Positions 27,190 to 36,723 of a DNA stretch of 62,898 bases are shown here, in pieces. This stretch comes from JBJXHC01 sp046160825. GTDB lineage: Bacteria; Bacteroidota; Ignavibacteria; UBA10030; UBA6906. The stretch covers positions 1 through 62,898 of the forward strand of contig JBJXHC010000028.1 in the NCBI GenBank assembly GCA_046160825.1, written 5' to 3'. How positions within the stretch are numbered: the first letter of the stretch is position 1; each line of letters opens with the position of its first letter. The notes under the pieces were generated by a model. That model did not search any database, was not told the origin of the DNA, and worked only from the letters and a program-made list of their open reading frames with translations. The translations under genes and the position numbers were made by a program.

Positions 27190-30100
27190 ATGAGATGGAG
27201 TGTTTTCGTCGGTCTTGTCGTGCTGGGAGTTCAGAGTTTCAGTCAAAATACAGAGATACCTGTTAATACCCCCAAGTCCGACGTCTTCTTGCAAGGTTTC
27301 TACTGGAACTCAACTCCCGGTGGCCTTTGGTGGGATTCCATTGCGAGTCTTGCGCCACGCATCGGGGCAGCGGGTTTTGGTGCAGTGTGGCTTCCATCTC
27401 CGGTAAAGGGCGCGGGCGGTGGGTTCTCCATGGGCTACGATCCATACGACCACTATGATTTCGGAGAGTACAACCAGAAAGGGACTGTCGAAACCCGGTT
27501 CGGCAGCAGGCAGGAGCTCATCAATGCAATAGACGCGCTTCACGCGGTCGGTGTTCAATCGTTTGCCGATGCGGTAATGGGCCACATGAACGGGGCGGAA
27601 CAATATGTTCCGGTTGACTGTGAACCGTATCCTTCCTATCCCGATTCCGCCTGGCTGGTGTTCAACTACCCGAACGGTTCGGGCCGATTCAAGAAAAACG
27701 CAGCGTCCTTCTACCCGAATCAACTCACCTGTAATGTGGACCCTCCGTATCACGGACCTTCAGACCCGATATTCAAATTTGGAGAGGTTCCTGCCCACAC
27801 GCAGTTTCATGTGCGCGACAGTCTCATCACGTGGGGACATTATCTGAAAGACGTGATGGGGTTCGATGGATTTCGCCTTGACGCGGTCAAGCACATCAAT
27901 CCCGAGTTTGTTGGTCAGTGGCTCAATGCGGTCGGCGGATATGCCGTGGCGGAATATTATGGATCGACGTCGGAGATCGGTACATGGCTCAATGATTGTC
28001 AGAACGTGTTCGGCGGTGATGTCTCAATGTTCGATTTCCCGTTGCGCTTCACATTGAAGGACATGTGCAATAACACTTCCGGTACGTTCGATATGAACTG
28101 GCTCGACGGCGCTGGGTTGATTAACGCAGGTATATCGGGTTATGACGTTGCCACGTTTGTGGAAAACCACGACCTCGACCGCACCGGCTGGGATGGATCA
28201 CTGGACAATGGTCACGCTCCGATTATTTATGATAAAGACCTTGGGTATGCATATACAATTTTTTCCGAGGGAAGGCCAAGTGTTTTCTTTCGTGATTATT
28301 TTATCTACGGACTCGCGAACACCATTGACAAGCTCATTTGGATTCGGGAGAAGTTTCTTCACGGATCAACCACCAAGCGCGATGGACTGAGTCCGTGGTA
28401 CGTTGGTTCACTCGGCACGCAGGAGGAACAATCCCGCGATATTTACGTTGCGCGTCGGAACGGCGGAGATGGACGTCCGCAGTCATTTCTTGTCATCAAC
28501 GATAATCCGTCCGAGTGGCGTGGCGTTTGGGTGAATTCCAACCACCCGGACGCGGTCTTTCGCGATTACACGGGTGTTGCAATGGACAAACAAGCAGCGG
28601 GCGACGGCAGAGTTGAACTCTGGGCACCACCGCGCGGCTTCGCTCTCTATGTTCCTGATACCACCCAGCATCTGAATCATCACCCGTATATCAATTTCGT
28701 TTCAGACCTTTCCGCTTTTGCGAACACACCGTTCTCTCATCAAATTACCGCCGGTGATTTGAATGGCGATACGTTGTCGTATGCGCTTACCGGAAATCCA
28801 TTGTGGTTGAGCGTTACGAGCAGTGGACTTCTGACAGGAACGCCATCGTCAGGAGATACCACAACATCGCAAGTGGTCGTCAATGTTTCCGATCCGTGGG
28901 GTGGCAGCACAACGGACACCTTCCTGGTTTCGGTTCGTTCGCGCCCGGTGATGGACGGCGTTTTTGAAGGATTAGGTGTGTGGGGAAGTGCAGTGCGCGT
29001 GGCCGATACACTGGCGGGATGGGATGGAGCGAGAGCACGGGAAGTGTATGTTACGCAGGACGACAATTACTTCTACTTCGGAGCAAACATCAGGGCCAGG
29101 CAGTCTATGAACTGGGCATTTCTTATCAATACCAAGCCCGGTGGCGGTGCGAGTGAAAGCTGGTCGCGTAGTATCAATTACATTCATGGCAACAAGCCGG
29201 ACTATATTCTCCGCGGACATTTTCAGGGATATGCCGAGTTGCACACGTGGAATGGATTTGGGTGGAACGGTGTCGGGACCCCGCTTGCAGGATCGGAGTT
29301 CGGGGAAAACATTACTCTCGACTCTCTTAACGATGGGTGGGTGGAAGGCCGCGTCTTGAAATCAGCCCTCGGCAATCCGCCTGTGCTTGCCGTGCAATTC
29401 TATCTGACGGGCAACCAGAACGTGAATGCGACATTCGATGCGTGTCCGAATGATCAGAATACCACAGCCTGGAGCGGTGTTACTACGAGTCTCAGATATT
29501 ATACCCTTGTCGGTCAGAAGCAGATAACGGAATCCAATCTTCAGTTTCCCGCAACGACAATAATAGCCGGCGGTGGCTCCGCAACGGTGTATGCGCGTAC
29601 GTTTGCGCTTGGCGTCACGGATAGTACAGGACAGGGTGGAGGAATTGTTGCCTGGGTCGGAACCAGTCCGACGAATTCCCATCCATCCACGTGGATGAAT
29701 TGGTATCCCGCAACATTCAATGTTGATGTTGCTGCGTACGATGAATATCAGTCTTCCATCGGATCCGACCTGACCGGTGGTACGTACTACTACGCGAGCA
29801 GATTCCAATACACCGGTGGTCCATATCTCTTTGGCGGCTACAGCAGTGGAGGGGGAGGTTTCTGGAACGGTACAAGCAATGTGTCCGGAATTCTCACTGT
29901 GCAGGCGCCGCCCGGAGTTCCCATTCTCGCGTCGCCACCTAACGCAGCCGTGAACATCTCACCGAACCTCACGCTTGTTTGGCAGGCATTGGCCGGTTCG
30001 CCGACGTATCATGTTCAACTCGCGACAGACAGTCTGTTGACGTCGCTCGTATTGAATGACTCAACCATCGCCGGCAATTCCCGGTCCGTTACGGGACTTG

Positions 30101-31347
30101 CTTACTCGACGCGATATTTCTGGCGCGTCAAAGCGAAGAACACGTTCGGCAGCAGTGCGTTCTCGGCGGTCTGGTCATTCACCATCTTCACACCACAAAC
30201 GATGGATCTCTCTGTAACGCCGAGTTGGAATCTTCTCTCGGTGCCACTCACAGTTCTTGATGGAAGAAGGGGTGTACTTTTTCCCTCCGCAACTTCTGAA
30301 GCGTATGCGTTCAATTCCATCGGTGGATATGTACTCAAGGATACCATGACGCCCGGTGCCGGGTATTGGCTGAAGTTTGCTGCTGCTGATACCGTTGATG
30401 TCACTGGAGGGTTTCGCGCAAATGATACAATCCATGTGCAATCGGGATGGAATTTGATAGGCTCCATCTCATCGACAGTTCCAGTGAACAGCATTATACA
30501 GTTCCCCGACAGCATTGTCGGATCAATGTACTTCGGATACAACAGCGGCTATGCACCGTCGGACAGTATTAGTCCCGGTGAAGCGTATTGGGTGAAGGCA
30601 AATTTCCAGGGCAAACTGTTTCTGAGTTCAGGCGTCTTCTTCCGGAATGCCCAAGTGCCGTCAACGATCAGTTCGCTGGAGAAGATGAGTTCAGTGACAA
30701 TCCGCGATGCCGCCGGTTTTCAACAGACGTTGTATTTTGGAGAGAGTACAGGAAATCGAGACGAGGCGGTGATGTATGAAATGCCGCCGACTCCTCCCCA
30801 GGGGATTTTCGATGCGCGGTTTGCCTCGCAGCGGATGTCGGAGGTTATTGAGCGGGAGAGCAGTGTGAAGGAATTCGATATCCGACTTTCATCGGCAGTG
30901 TATCCGTTGAAGATTACGTGGAGTATAACGGGATCCTTCTCTCATGCCTCCATCGTGACAAACGATCAAGTCATTGTCATGGAAAGTGGAGGGAGTGCGG
31001 ATGTATATCGCAGTAACTCGACGTTGCGGCTTCGTGTACAAAGCTCACACTCCGTACCGACTGAATTCACTCTTGATCAGAACTATCCCAACCCGTTTAA
31101 TCCTTCGACGACGGTTCGCTTTGGTCTTCCTCATCAGGCCATAGTCTCGCTGAAAGTCTTCGATGTGCTCGGTCGCGAAGTGCGATCATTGCTTCAGAAT
31201 GAAGCACGTTCTGCAGGCTGGCACAACGTGAATTTCGATGCGGCAGGGCTTGCTTCCGGCGTCTATTTCTATCGCCTGTCTGCTTCAGACATTGTGAATA
31301 GTGGAATCTCATTCCAAAAGGTTGGCCGTATGCTCTTGCTGAAATAG
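27190..31347 (+). CDS. Secreted multidomain GH13 alpha-amylase with GWN-YWVK, MPP and sorting tail
   Basis: ATG 27190 follows an AGGAGG site. The 1385-residue product has a signal peptide (1-19) and a GH13 catalytic domain (about 30-505) resembling liquefying alpha-amylases: LQGFYWNSTPGGLWWDS; region II GFRLDAVKHI with nucleophile D231; region III AVAEYYG with acid E255; region IV FVENHD with D328. It should hydrolyse internal alpha-1,4 bonds in starch or glycogen outside the cell. Region I reads DAVMGH (127-132) where DxxxNH is usual. After it come an Ig-like segment (about 515-585), a CBM9-like domain (about 590-775), a further beta domain, FN3 (about 908-1000), GWN-YWVK (about 1005-1150), MPP (about 1163-1275) and a type A tail (QNYPNPFNPSTTV, GRMLLLK). 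It is the clearest enzyme among the tailed proteins here. Confidence 0.9.
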   Translation: MRWSVFVGLVVLGVQSFSQNTEIPVNTPKSDVFLQGFYWNSTPGGLWWDSIASLAPRIGAAGFGAVWLPSPVKGAGGGFSMGYDPYDHYDFGEYNQKGTVETRFGSRQELINAIDALHAVGVQSFADAVMGHMNGAEQYVPVDCEPYPSYPDSAWLVFNYPNGSGRFKKNAASFYPNQLTCNVDPPYHGPSDPIFKFGEVPAHTQFHVRDSLITWGHYLKDVMGFDGFRLDAVKHINPEFVGQWLNAVGGYAVAEYYGSTSEIGTWLNDCQNVFGGDVSMFDFPLRFTLKDMCNNTSGTFDMNWLDGAGLINAGISGYDVATFVENHDLDRTGWDGSLDNGHAPIIYDKDLGYAYTIFSEGRPSVFFRDYFIYGLANTIDKLIWIREKFLHGSTTKRDGLSPWYVGSLGTQEEQSRDIYVARRNGGDGRPQSFLVINDNPSEWRGVWVNSNHPDAVFRDYTGVAMDKQAAGDGRVELWAPPRGFALYVPDTTQHLNHHPYINFVSDLSAFANTPFSHQITAGDLNGDTLSYALTGNPLWLSVTSSGLLTGTPSSGDTTTSQVVVNVSDPWGGSTTDTFLVSVRSRPVMDGVFEGLGVWGSAVRVADTLAGWDGARAREVYVTQDDNYFYFGANIRARQSMNWAFLINTKPGGGASESWSRSINYIHGNKPDYILRGHFQGYAELHTWNGFGWNGVGTPLAGSEFGENITLDSLNDGWVEGRVLKSALGNPPVLAVQFYLTGNQNVNATFDACPNDQNTTAWSGVTTSLRYYTLVGQKQITESNLQFPATTIIAGGGSATVYARTFALGVTDSTGQGGGIVAWVGTSPTNSHPSTWMNWYPATFNVDVAAYDEYQSSIGSDLTGGTYYYASRFQYTGGPYLFGGYSSGGGGFWNGTSNVSGILTVQAPPGVPILASPPNAAVNISPNLTLVWQALAGSPTYHVQLATDSLLTSLVLNDSTIAGNSRSVTGLAYSTRYFWRVKAKNTFGSSAFSAVWSFTIFTPQTMDLSVTPSWNLLSVPLTVLDGRRGVLFPSATSEAYAFNSIGGYVLKDTMTPGAGYWLKFAAADTVDVTGGFRANDTIHVQSGWNLIGSISSTVPVNSIIQFPDSIVGSMYFGYNSGYAPSDSISPGEAYWVKANFQGKLFLSSGVFFRNAQVPSTISSLEKMSSVTIRDAAGFQQTLYFGESTGNRDEAVMYEMPPTPPQGIFDARFASQRMSEVIERESSVKEFDIRLSSAVYPLKITWSITGSFSHASIVTNDQVIVMESGGSADVYRSNSTLRLRVQSSHSVPTEFTLDQNYPNPFNPSTTVRFGLPHQAIVSLKVFDVLGREVRSLLQNEARSAGWHNVNFDAAGLASGVYFYRLSASDIVNSGISFQKVGRMLLLK

Positions 31348-31366
31348 GGTCTCCTCCGGAAGACCC
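31347..31366 (+). terminator. Possible short terminator hairpin after the amylase gene
   Basis: GGGTCT (31347-31352) pairs with AGACCC (31361-31366) directly at the stop codon, followed by GTTTATT. The stem is only 6 bp and the T-run is short. The following 165-bp gap is otherwise featureless apart from a G-rich patch near 31455-31470. Confidence 0.3.
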
Positions 31367-31512
31367 GTTTATTGGCAGAATTCAATTATTTTCCCCCCTT
31401 TTCGTTGGTGCTTTTCTCTTTGAAATGATGTACTATTCAAGGCAGTCGGCCGAGGAGGGGGGGAGGTGTTCAGATAGTTCACCCGGTTCCGATTTCCAAC
31501 CTGAGGTGCCCA

Positions 31513-34500
31513 TTGAAATCTTTTATATTACAATGCTTTGTATTGCTGTCGCTTGCGGCATGCATCGCTCAATCACAAGATGCCGGTTGGCGCTGGCAAA
31601 ATCCTCTTCCCCAGGGAAATCATTTGCGCGGGATTACGTACATCAATGATACGACCGGGATTGCCGTAGGGGATGCCGGAACGATCCTTCGAACTGATGA
31701 CGGTGGAAACTCGTGGCATCCTCAACGAAGTGGTACAAACGCAGACCTCTGGGGAGTTCAATTCGTTGATAGTCAAATCGGAACGGCTGTGGGGAGCAAT
31801 GGTGTTGTTCTTCGCACGACGGATCGGGGTGAAACGTGGACGAGTCGATCTGCCGGAACCACGAATACGTTACGAGCTGTTCGCTTCACCGACGCCAACA
31901 AGGGCATTGCGGTTGAAGACCTTGGCAAGATTCTGAAAACCACTGACGGTGGAGAAACCTGGCAGCAGATTGTTGTTGCGGGTACCACCGGACTATGCGG
32001 TGTGCATTTTTCCGATACCGATCGTGGAACCATAGTGGGTCTCAACGGAAAAATCCTGAAGACCACCGACGGCGGCACAAACTGGAATCAGCAGAACAGC
32101 GGTACGACACAGCATCTCTACGCTGTACTCTTCATCGACGCCTTTCGCGGCATTGCCGTGGGGACCGGTGGCGTTATTCTTCGAACCCTTGATGGGGGCG
32201 ACACGTGGGCTTCGTTCACCACGGGCACATTCCAACCTCTTTACAGTGTCAGTTTTGGAGATTCTGCCCATGGAACGGCAGTGGGTTTACCCGGCAGTAA
32301 TTATCACACCAGCGATGGCGGAGCGTCGTGGTTCTCGAGATCGAGCGGTACGACGAACTTTCTCTGGCAGACGGCTTTCCGCGACGCCAACAATGGTATG
32401 GCCGTTGGCAACAACGGCACGATCATGCGAACCAACGATGGCGGAATCAATTGGAACGAGCAGACCAGCGGTACCACGGCCACGCTTCTTGGCGTCAGCT
32501 TTGCCGGTGTAAATCACGGAACCGCGGTTGGTGATCTCGGTATCGTACTTCGTACCACCAATGCAGGTTCCAACTGGGCCAGCCAGGCAAGCGGCACGTC
32601 GCGCACCTTGTGGAGTGTTTCTTTTCCTGATGTAAGCAATGGTTACATCGTGGGAAACAATGGCACAATTCTCCGCACGGCCAACGGGGGCGGAGTCTGG
32701 ACGACTCAACCAAGCGGGAGTGGTGCTCAACTCCTCAGCGTCTCGGCCTCTGATGCGAACAATGCAACTGCGGTGGGCAACAGCGGGACTATTCTGAGAA
32801 CCACCAACGGCGGTGCGGCATGGTTTCTTCAGACAAGCGGGACTTCCCTGAGCCTTAACGGCGTATGTATGATCAGCGCCACAACAGCGGTGTCCGTCGG
32901 CAGCGCTGGAACGATACTCAGAACAACAAACAGCGGGAATAACTGGCTGCCACAGGTGAGCGGCACGAGTCAGAATTTGTACGGGGTCTCGTTCACCGAT
33001 GATAATCTCGGAACGGCGGTAGGGAGCAATGGCACCATCCTGCGGACTACTGACGCCGGTGCGAACTGGATGTCCCAGTCCAGCGGAACCACCATCGGGA
33101 TCAATTCCGTAAGCTTTATCTCGACCAACGTCGGCACTGCGGTCGGATACGGCGGGTTGATCCTCCGAACCAACAACAGTGGACTGACATGGACTCCCCA
33201 GCTCAGCGGCACGTCCCACTATCTTTCCAGTATTGATATTGCAGATAACAATAATGGAACCACGGTGGGGTTCGGTGGGACGATTCTTCACACAAGCACA
33301 GGGGGAGAACCTCCATCACCATCGTTCTCCGTCACTCCGACTTCAATTGATTTTGGTTCTGTTTTGGTGGGTGAGAATAAGACCGACAGCATCGAAGTGA
33401 CAAATGTTGGTTCGTCACTGTTGAATATTCTCGATGTGGAATCGGACAATAGCAGGTTTAGCGTTACCCCGACCAATGCCGTTCTCTCGCCCTCCTCCAG
33501 TAGAAAATTTTATATCACGTTCACGCCGGCAAGCACAGGCCCCCGGTTTGCAACCATCACATTCACGACAAATGCCAACGGCTCACCGCATCCGATAGCG
33601 GTGCAGGGTACAGGTTTCGTTGAGGGGCTCGGAAAATTCCTCACGATCCCTCCCGATACGATCATCAGGAAGGACGCGTTCTCCGGAAAACTCCTGAAAC
33701 CTGTGAAACGAAAGAAAGGATTGTACCCGAACTGGGCGAATCTTTTGTCAGAAGTAGTGGTGCAGGGAGGGTTCCAACCGAGCGCGTCGGAGAGCGACTC
33801 CGCCGGTGCCCTGCGGATTGGCGTGGCATATATGGGACAAGTGAAGCCCAACAAGTGGAAGCCGAATCCGGATTCTGCGTCGATGAGGTGTTGGGTGAGG
33901 CTTACACGATGGAGCTTTTCACGTAATTTAGGAACGGGCTACAACGTCCTGCAGAAAACGCTCTTCGATAAGACAGGTACGCACGATGGTCCACCTCGCG
34001 GGTTTGATGCAACGGGCATTCCGGGAGAGCCTGACCGTCGACCATTGGTGAAACAGCAGGTGAGATTGTATCCCAAGAAGCACAGTAACGCGTTGTTTGC
34101 AGAACAGCTTGCCCTGAAATTGAATATCGCAGCGAGTCAGCTTGGGAAAACGCCAAATGGTTTTGGTGAGCTACAAATCGAGATGGATGGACATCCCTTC
34201 GACGATCTTTCCATCAAAGAGATCTCTGCTCTCGCAGATATAGCGTTGACCTACTGGCAAGGCCGTCCACAGTCCGAGTATGACAGCCTGTACAGCATGA
34301 TCTACGCAATCAACCGGGCGTTCCTGGGACCGTTGGATACGTTGAGTTTTGAAGCCGACGGTGAATTGATACTCGACGGAGCCGTGGAACTCGGGGTTGT
34401 CCCGTTCCTGAAGCCGGGAACACAACCTGCCCAACATCTCGAACCGACAACGCGTCTCACTGAAGTTGCGGAGGACAGCGACTTTGGTGAGGATGAGTTT

Positions 34501-34806
34501 GAGGATGATGCCGTGGTACCGACTGTCGCACGGCTCTATCAAAACTATCCCAATCCATTCAATCCATCAACAACGATAAGCTTCCGGCTCAGGGAATCTT
34601 CTGTTGTTACTCTGAAGGTGTATGATGTGTTGGGTCGGGAATTGGCCACGCTTCTTGAGGGAGAAGAACTTGACGGGGGGTACCAACTCGTCGAGTTTCG
34701 CGCCGACAGGTTTGCCACAGGAATGTATGTGTATCGACTCGAGGTTGAATCCGAGGAATCCGGGGAACGGACCGTCTCCACGGAAAAAATGATGTTGGTC
34801 AAGTAA
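31513..34806 (+). CDS. Secreted 14-blade YCF48 protein with ASH/choice-of-anchor D, LFAE/LTYW domain and sorting tail
   Basis: Translation probably starts at TTG 31513, with GAGG about 6 nt upstream and a signal peptide directly after it (MKSFILQCFVLLSLAACIAQSQ). The 1097-residue product opens with WRWQNPLPQGN, then 14 YCF48-type blades (about 25-595; GTILRTTDGG.NW, TAVG), consistent with two seven-bladed propellers. Residues about 600-710 are an ASH or choice-of-anchor D domain (IDFGSVLVGENKTDSIEVTN, ITFTPASTGPRFATITF). Then follow the LFAE/LTYW domain (about 715-965: NALFAEQLALKLNIAAS, NGFGELQIEMDGH, IALTYWQG, AINRAFLGPLDTL), an acidic linker (EDSDFGEDEFEDD) and a type A tail (QNYPNPFNPSTTI, EKMMLVK). 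It shares its front with 3882 and 6190 and its back with 19317, so it is a domain-shuffled hybrid. Function is unknown. Confidence 0.85.
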   Translation: MKSFILQCFVLLSLAACIAQSQDAGWRWQNPLPQGNHLRGITYINDTTGIAVGDAGTILRTDDGGNSWHPQRSGTNADLWGVQFVDSQIGTAVGSNGVVLRTTDRGETWTSRSAGTTNTLRAVRFTDANKGIAVEDLGKILKTTDGGETWQQIVVAGTTGLCGVHFSDTDRGTIVGLNGKILKTTDGGTNWNQQNSGTTQHLYAVLFIDAFRGIAVGTGGVILRTLDGGDTWASFTTGTFQPLYSVSFGDSAHGTAVGLPGSNYHTSDGGASWFSRSSGTTNFLWQTAFRDANNGMAVGNNGTIMRTNDGGINWNEQTSGTTATLLGVSFAGVNHGTAVGDLGIVLRTTNAGSNWASQASGTSRTLWSVSFPDVSNGYIVGNNGTILRTANGGGVWTTQPSGSGAQLLSVSASDANNATAVGNSGTILRTTNGGAAWFLQTSGTSLSLNGVCMISATTAVSVGSAGTILRTTNSGNNWLPQVSGTSQNLYGVSFTDDNLGTAVGSNGTILRTTDAGANWMSQSSGTTIGINSVSFISTNVGTAVGYGGLILRTNNSGLTWTPQLSGTSHYLSSIDIADNNNGTTVGFGGTILHTSTGGEPPSPSFSVTPTSIDFGSVLVGENKTDSIEVTNVGSSLLNILDVESDNSRFSVTPTNAVLSPSSSRKFYITFTPASTGPRFATITFTTNANGSPHPIAVQGTGFVEGLGKFLTIPPDTIIRKDAFSGKLLKPVKRKKGLYPNWANLLSEVVVQGGFQPSASESDSAGALRIGVAYMGQVKPNKWKPNPDSASMRCWVRLTRWSFSRNLGTGYNVLQKTLFDKTGTHDGPPRGFDATGIPGEPDRRPLVKQQVRLYPKKHSNALFAEQLALKLNIAASQLGKTPNGFGELQIEMDGHPFDDLSIKEISALADIALTYWQGRPQSEYDSLYSMIYAINRAFLGPLDTLSFEADGELILDGAVELGVVPFLKPGTQPAQHLEPTTRLTEVAEDSDFGEDEFEDDAVVPTVARLYQNYPNPFNPSTTISFRLRESSVVTLKVYDVLGRELATLLEGEELDGGYQLVEFRADRFATGMYVYRLEVESEESGERTVSTEKMMLVK

Positions 34807-34872
34807 TAGAATAGCATTTCATCCGGAGAGGGTGCTGCTTCATGTGGGACCAATTGAGCGGAGATGGTGGTG

Positions 34873-36723
34873 ATGCAGAAGCGGGTTGTCGCTCTTCTTG
34901 TCGCAGCAGCATTCTCGGCAATTGTGATGGACCAGGGTCATTCGGGTGCAGAACGGACGGTCATCCTGCTCCCGGGGACGCAGCCCGGTCATGTTTCGCC
35001 GGCGGATAGCTTCCAGCGATGCACGACGTGCCATGAAGATATTGTTCGTCAGTGGTCCGGCAGCATGAAAGCCCACGCACCGCGCGATCCCATATTCAAT
35101 GCTCTTCTCGCAATCACCACAAAGAAAACCCTTCCCCTCGGCCTCGACGTTTCTGAGTACTGCCTTCGTTGTCATTCTCCCTCCGGCTGGCTCGCTGGCC
35201 GATCACATGAGCTGAGTACCCAGTCACTCTTTGGAACCGATCTCGATGGGGTTCACTGCGATTTTTGTCATCGCGCAGTTGATCCACTTCATCCACCGCC
35301 GAATGCAAGCATTTCCGGAACAGTGCCGGGCTATGGTAACGGCATGTATACGGTGATGCCGTCCGGGGAACCACGGCGCGGAACTCGTGGAGCGACACCT
35401 GCCGGTCACCCAACCTTCTACGAACCGTTTCTCGGATCAAGCGAGTTCTGCGGCGTCTGTCACGACGTAAGCAATCCATACTTTGATGCGAGTCCCACCA
35501 CTACGCCGCCGGATCGTCAGCCGCCTCTCGAACGGACCTACACCGAGTGGAAGCTCAGCTGGTATGCGACACAGGGAAGGGCCGGTTCCTGCCAGTCGTG
35601 CCATATGCCGCCGGAAGAGGGATATGCTTCTTCATATCCGGGAAGCCGTTACCGTTTGGATGTTGCGCAACACGGTTTTGCCGGTGTGAATACCGTTGTG
35701 CCGGAAATGCTGCAGGAGTTCTGGCCTGATGTCGATACCTCGGCGCTACGGATCGGCCGTGATCGATCAATGGTGATGAAAGCACAGGCCGCATCGCTGG
35801 AAGTTTCAGCCGGCATCTCCGGTGAATCAGTGGTGGCACTTGTGCGCGTGACAAACCGAACCGGCCACAAACTTCCAACCGGATTTGCAGAAGGCCGCAG
35901 GATGTGGATTGATGTACGAGGCAAGGATGCCACCGGTGCGACGGTATTCCGCTCAGGTGCTTACGATTCTGTTGCAGGCTCTCTCGTTTCCGACCCGCAG
36001 TTCAAAGCATACGAGGCGAGGCTCGGGCCTTCTTCTTTCGCCTCGAACATCTCTGGTCTGCCGATAAGCCCATCGTTCCACGTCGGGTTGAGTGACAGCG
36101 TGTACTTTGACAATCGGATTCCGCCGCGTGGATATCGTGGTGAAGCGTTCATCGAGCATCGGGCCATGCCTGTTGGTCATCAATATGCCGACGGTCAATA
36201 TTGGGATGTGACACGTTTTGTCATGCCCCCTTCTGTTCGTTCGGTTGATGTGTCGCTTATGTTTCAACTCGTGACGAAGGAGTTCGCCGAGTTCCTGAGA
36301 GATGAAAATACCGGTAACCCGTATGACTGGAATCAATGGGGTGAAAGACTGTACAGTGCCTGGAGAGAAAAGGGAACGCCCGTGACCATGCAACGCAGGT
36401 CTGCCTCCGTACAACCTGGCGAACCGAGACTTGCACCTGTGGAAGAACATGAGTTGCCGACGCGTGTTCGTCTCGCACAGAATTACCCGAACCCATTTAA
36501 TGCCAGTACAACGATTGAGTTTTGGCTTTCCGCACGAACATCTGTGACGCTTTCCGTGTACGATGTTGCCGGCCGTGAAATGAAGCGCATGATGGATGGC
36601 GAGCTTGAATCCGGACTTCATACGACATCACTTTCTTCGATGGATATCGCAAGTGGAATGTATTTCTACAGACTGAACGCAGGAGCCTTGAGCATAACGC
36701 GAAAACTTGTGGTGATAAAATGA
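34873..36723 (+). CDS. Secreted five-haem c-type cytochrome with sorting tail
   Basis: ATG 34873 is preferred because GGAG (34860-34863) sits 9 nt upstream; the in-frame ATG 34864 abuts that site. The 616-residue product has a signal peptide (1-23) and five CxxCH haem motifs: CTTCH (50-54), CLRCH (97-101), CDFCH (129-133), CGVCH (193-197) and CQSCH (240-244), in the layout of cytochrome c554-like multihaem proteins. Extra His residues (for example SMKAHAPRDP) may be distal ligands. A beta-rich domain follows (to about 520), then a type A tail with the variant core QNYPNPFNASTTI and the end RKLVVIK. It would carry electrons at the cell surface or outside the cell. Its stop overlaps the next gene's start (ATGA), so the two are probably co-translated. 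Confidence 0.88.
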   Translation: MQKRVVALLVAAAFSAIVMDQGHSGAERTVILLPGTQPGHVSPADSFQRCTTCHEDIVRQWSGSMKAHAPRDPIFNALLAITTKKTLPLGLDVSEYCLRCHSPSGWLAGRSHELSTQSLFGTDLDGVHCDFCHRAVDPLHPPPNASISGTVPGYGNGMYTVMPSGEPRRGTRGATPAGHPTFYEPFLGSSEFCGVCHDVSNPYFDASPTTTPPDRQPPLERTYTEWKLSWYATQGRAGSCQSCHMPPEEGYASSYPGSRYRLDVAQHGFAGVNTVVPEMLQEFWPDVDTSALRIGRDRSMVMKAQAASLEVSAGISGESVVALVRVTNRTGHKLPTGFAEGRRMWIDVRGKDATGATVFRSGAYDSVAGSLVSDPQFKAYEARLGPSSFASNISGLPISPSFHVGLSDSVYFDNRIPPRGYRGEAFIEHRAMPVGHQYADGQYWDVTRFVMPPSVRSVDVSLMFQLVTKEFAEFLRDENTGNPYDWNQWGERLYSAWREKGTPVTMQRRSASVQPGEPRLAPVEEHELPTRVRLAQNYPNPFNASTTIEFWLSARTSVTLSVYDVAGREMKRMMDGELESGLHTTSLSSMDIASGMYFYRLNAGALSITRKLVVIK

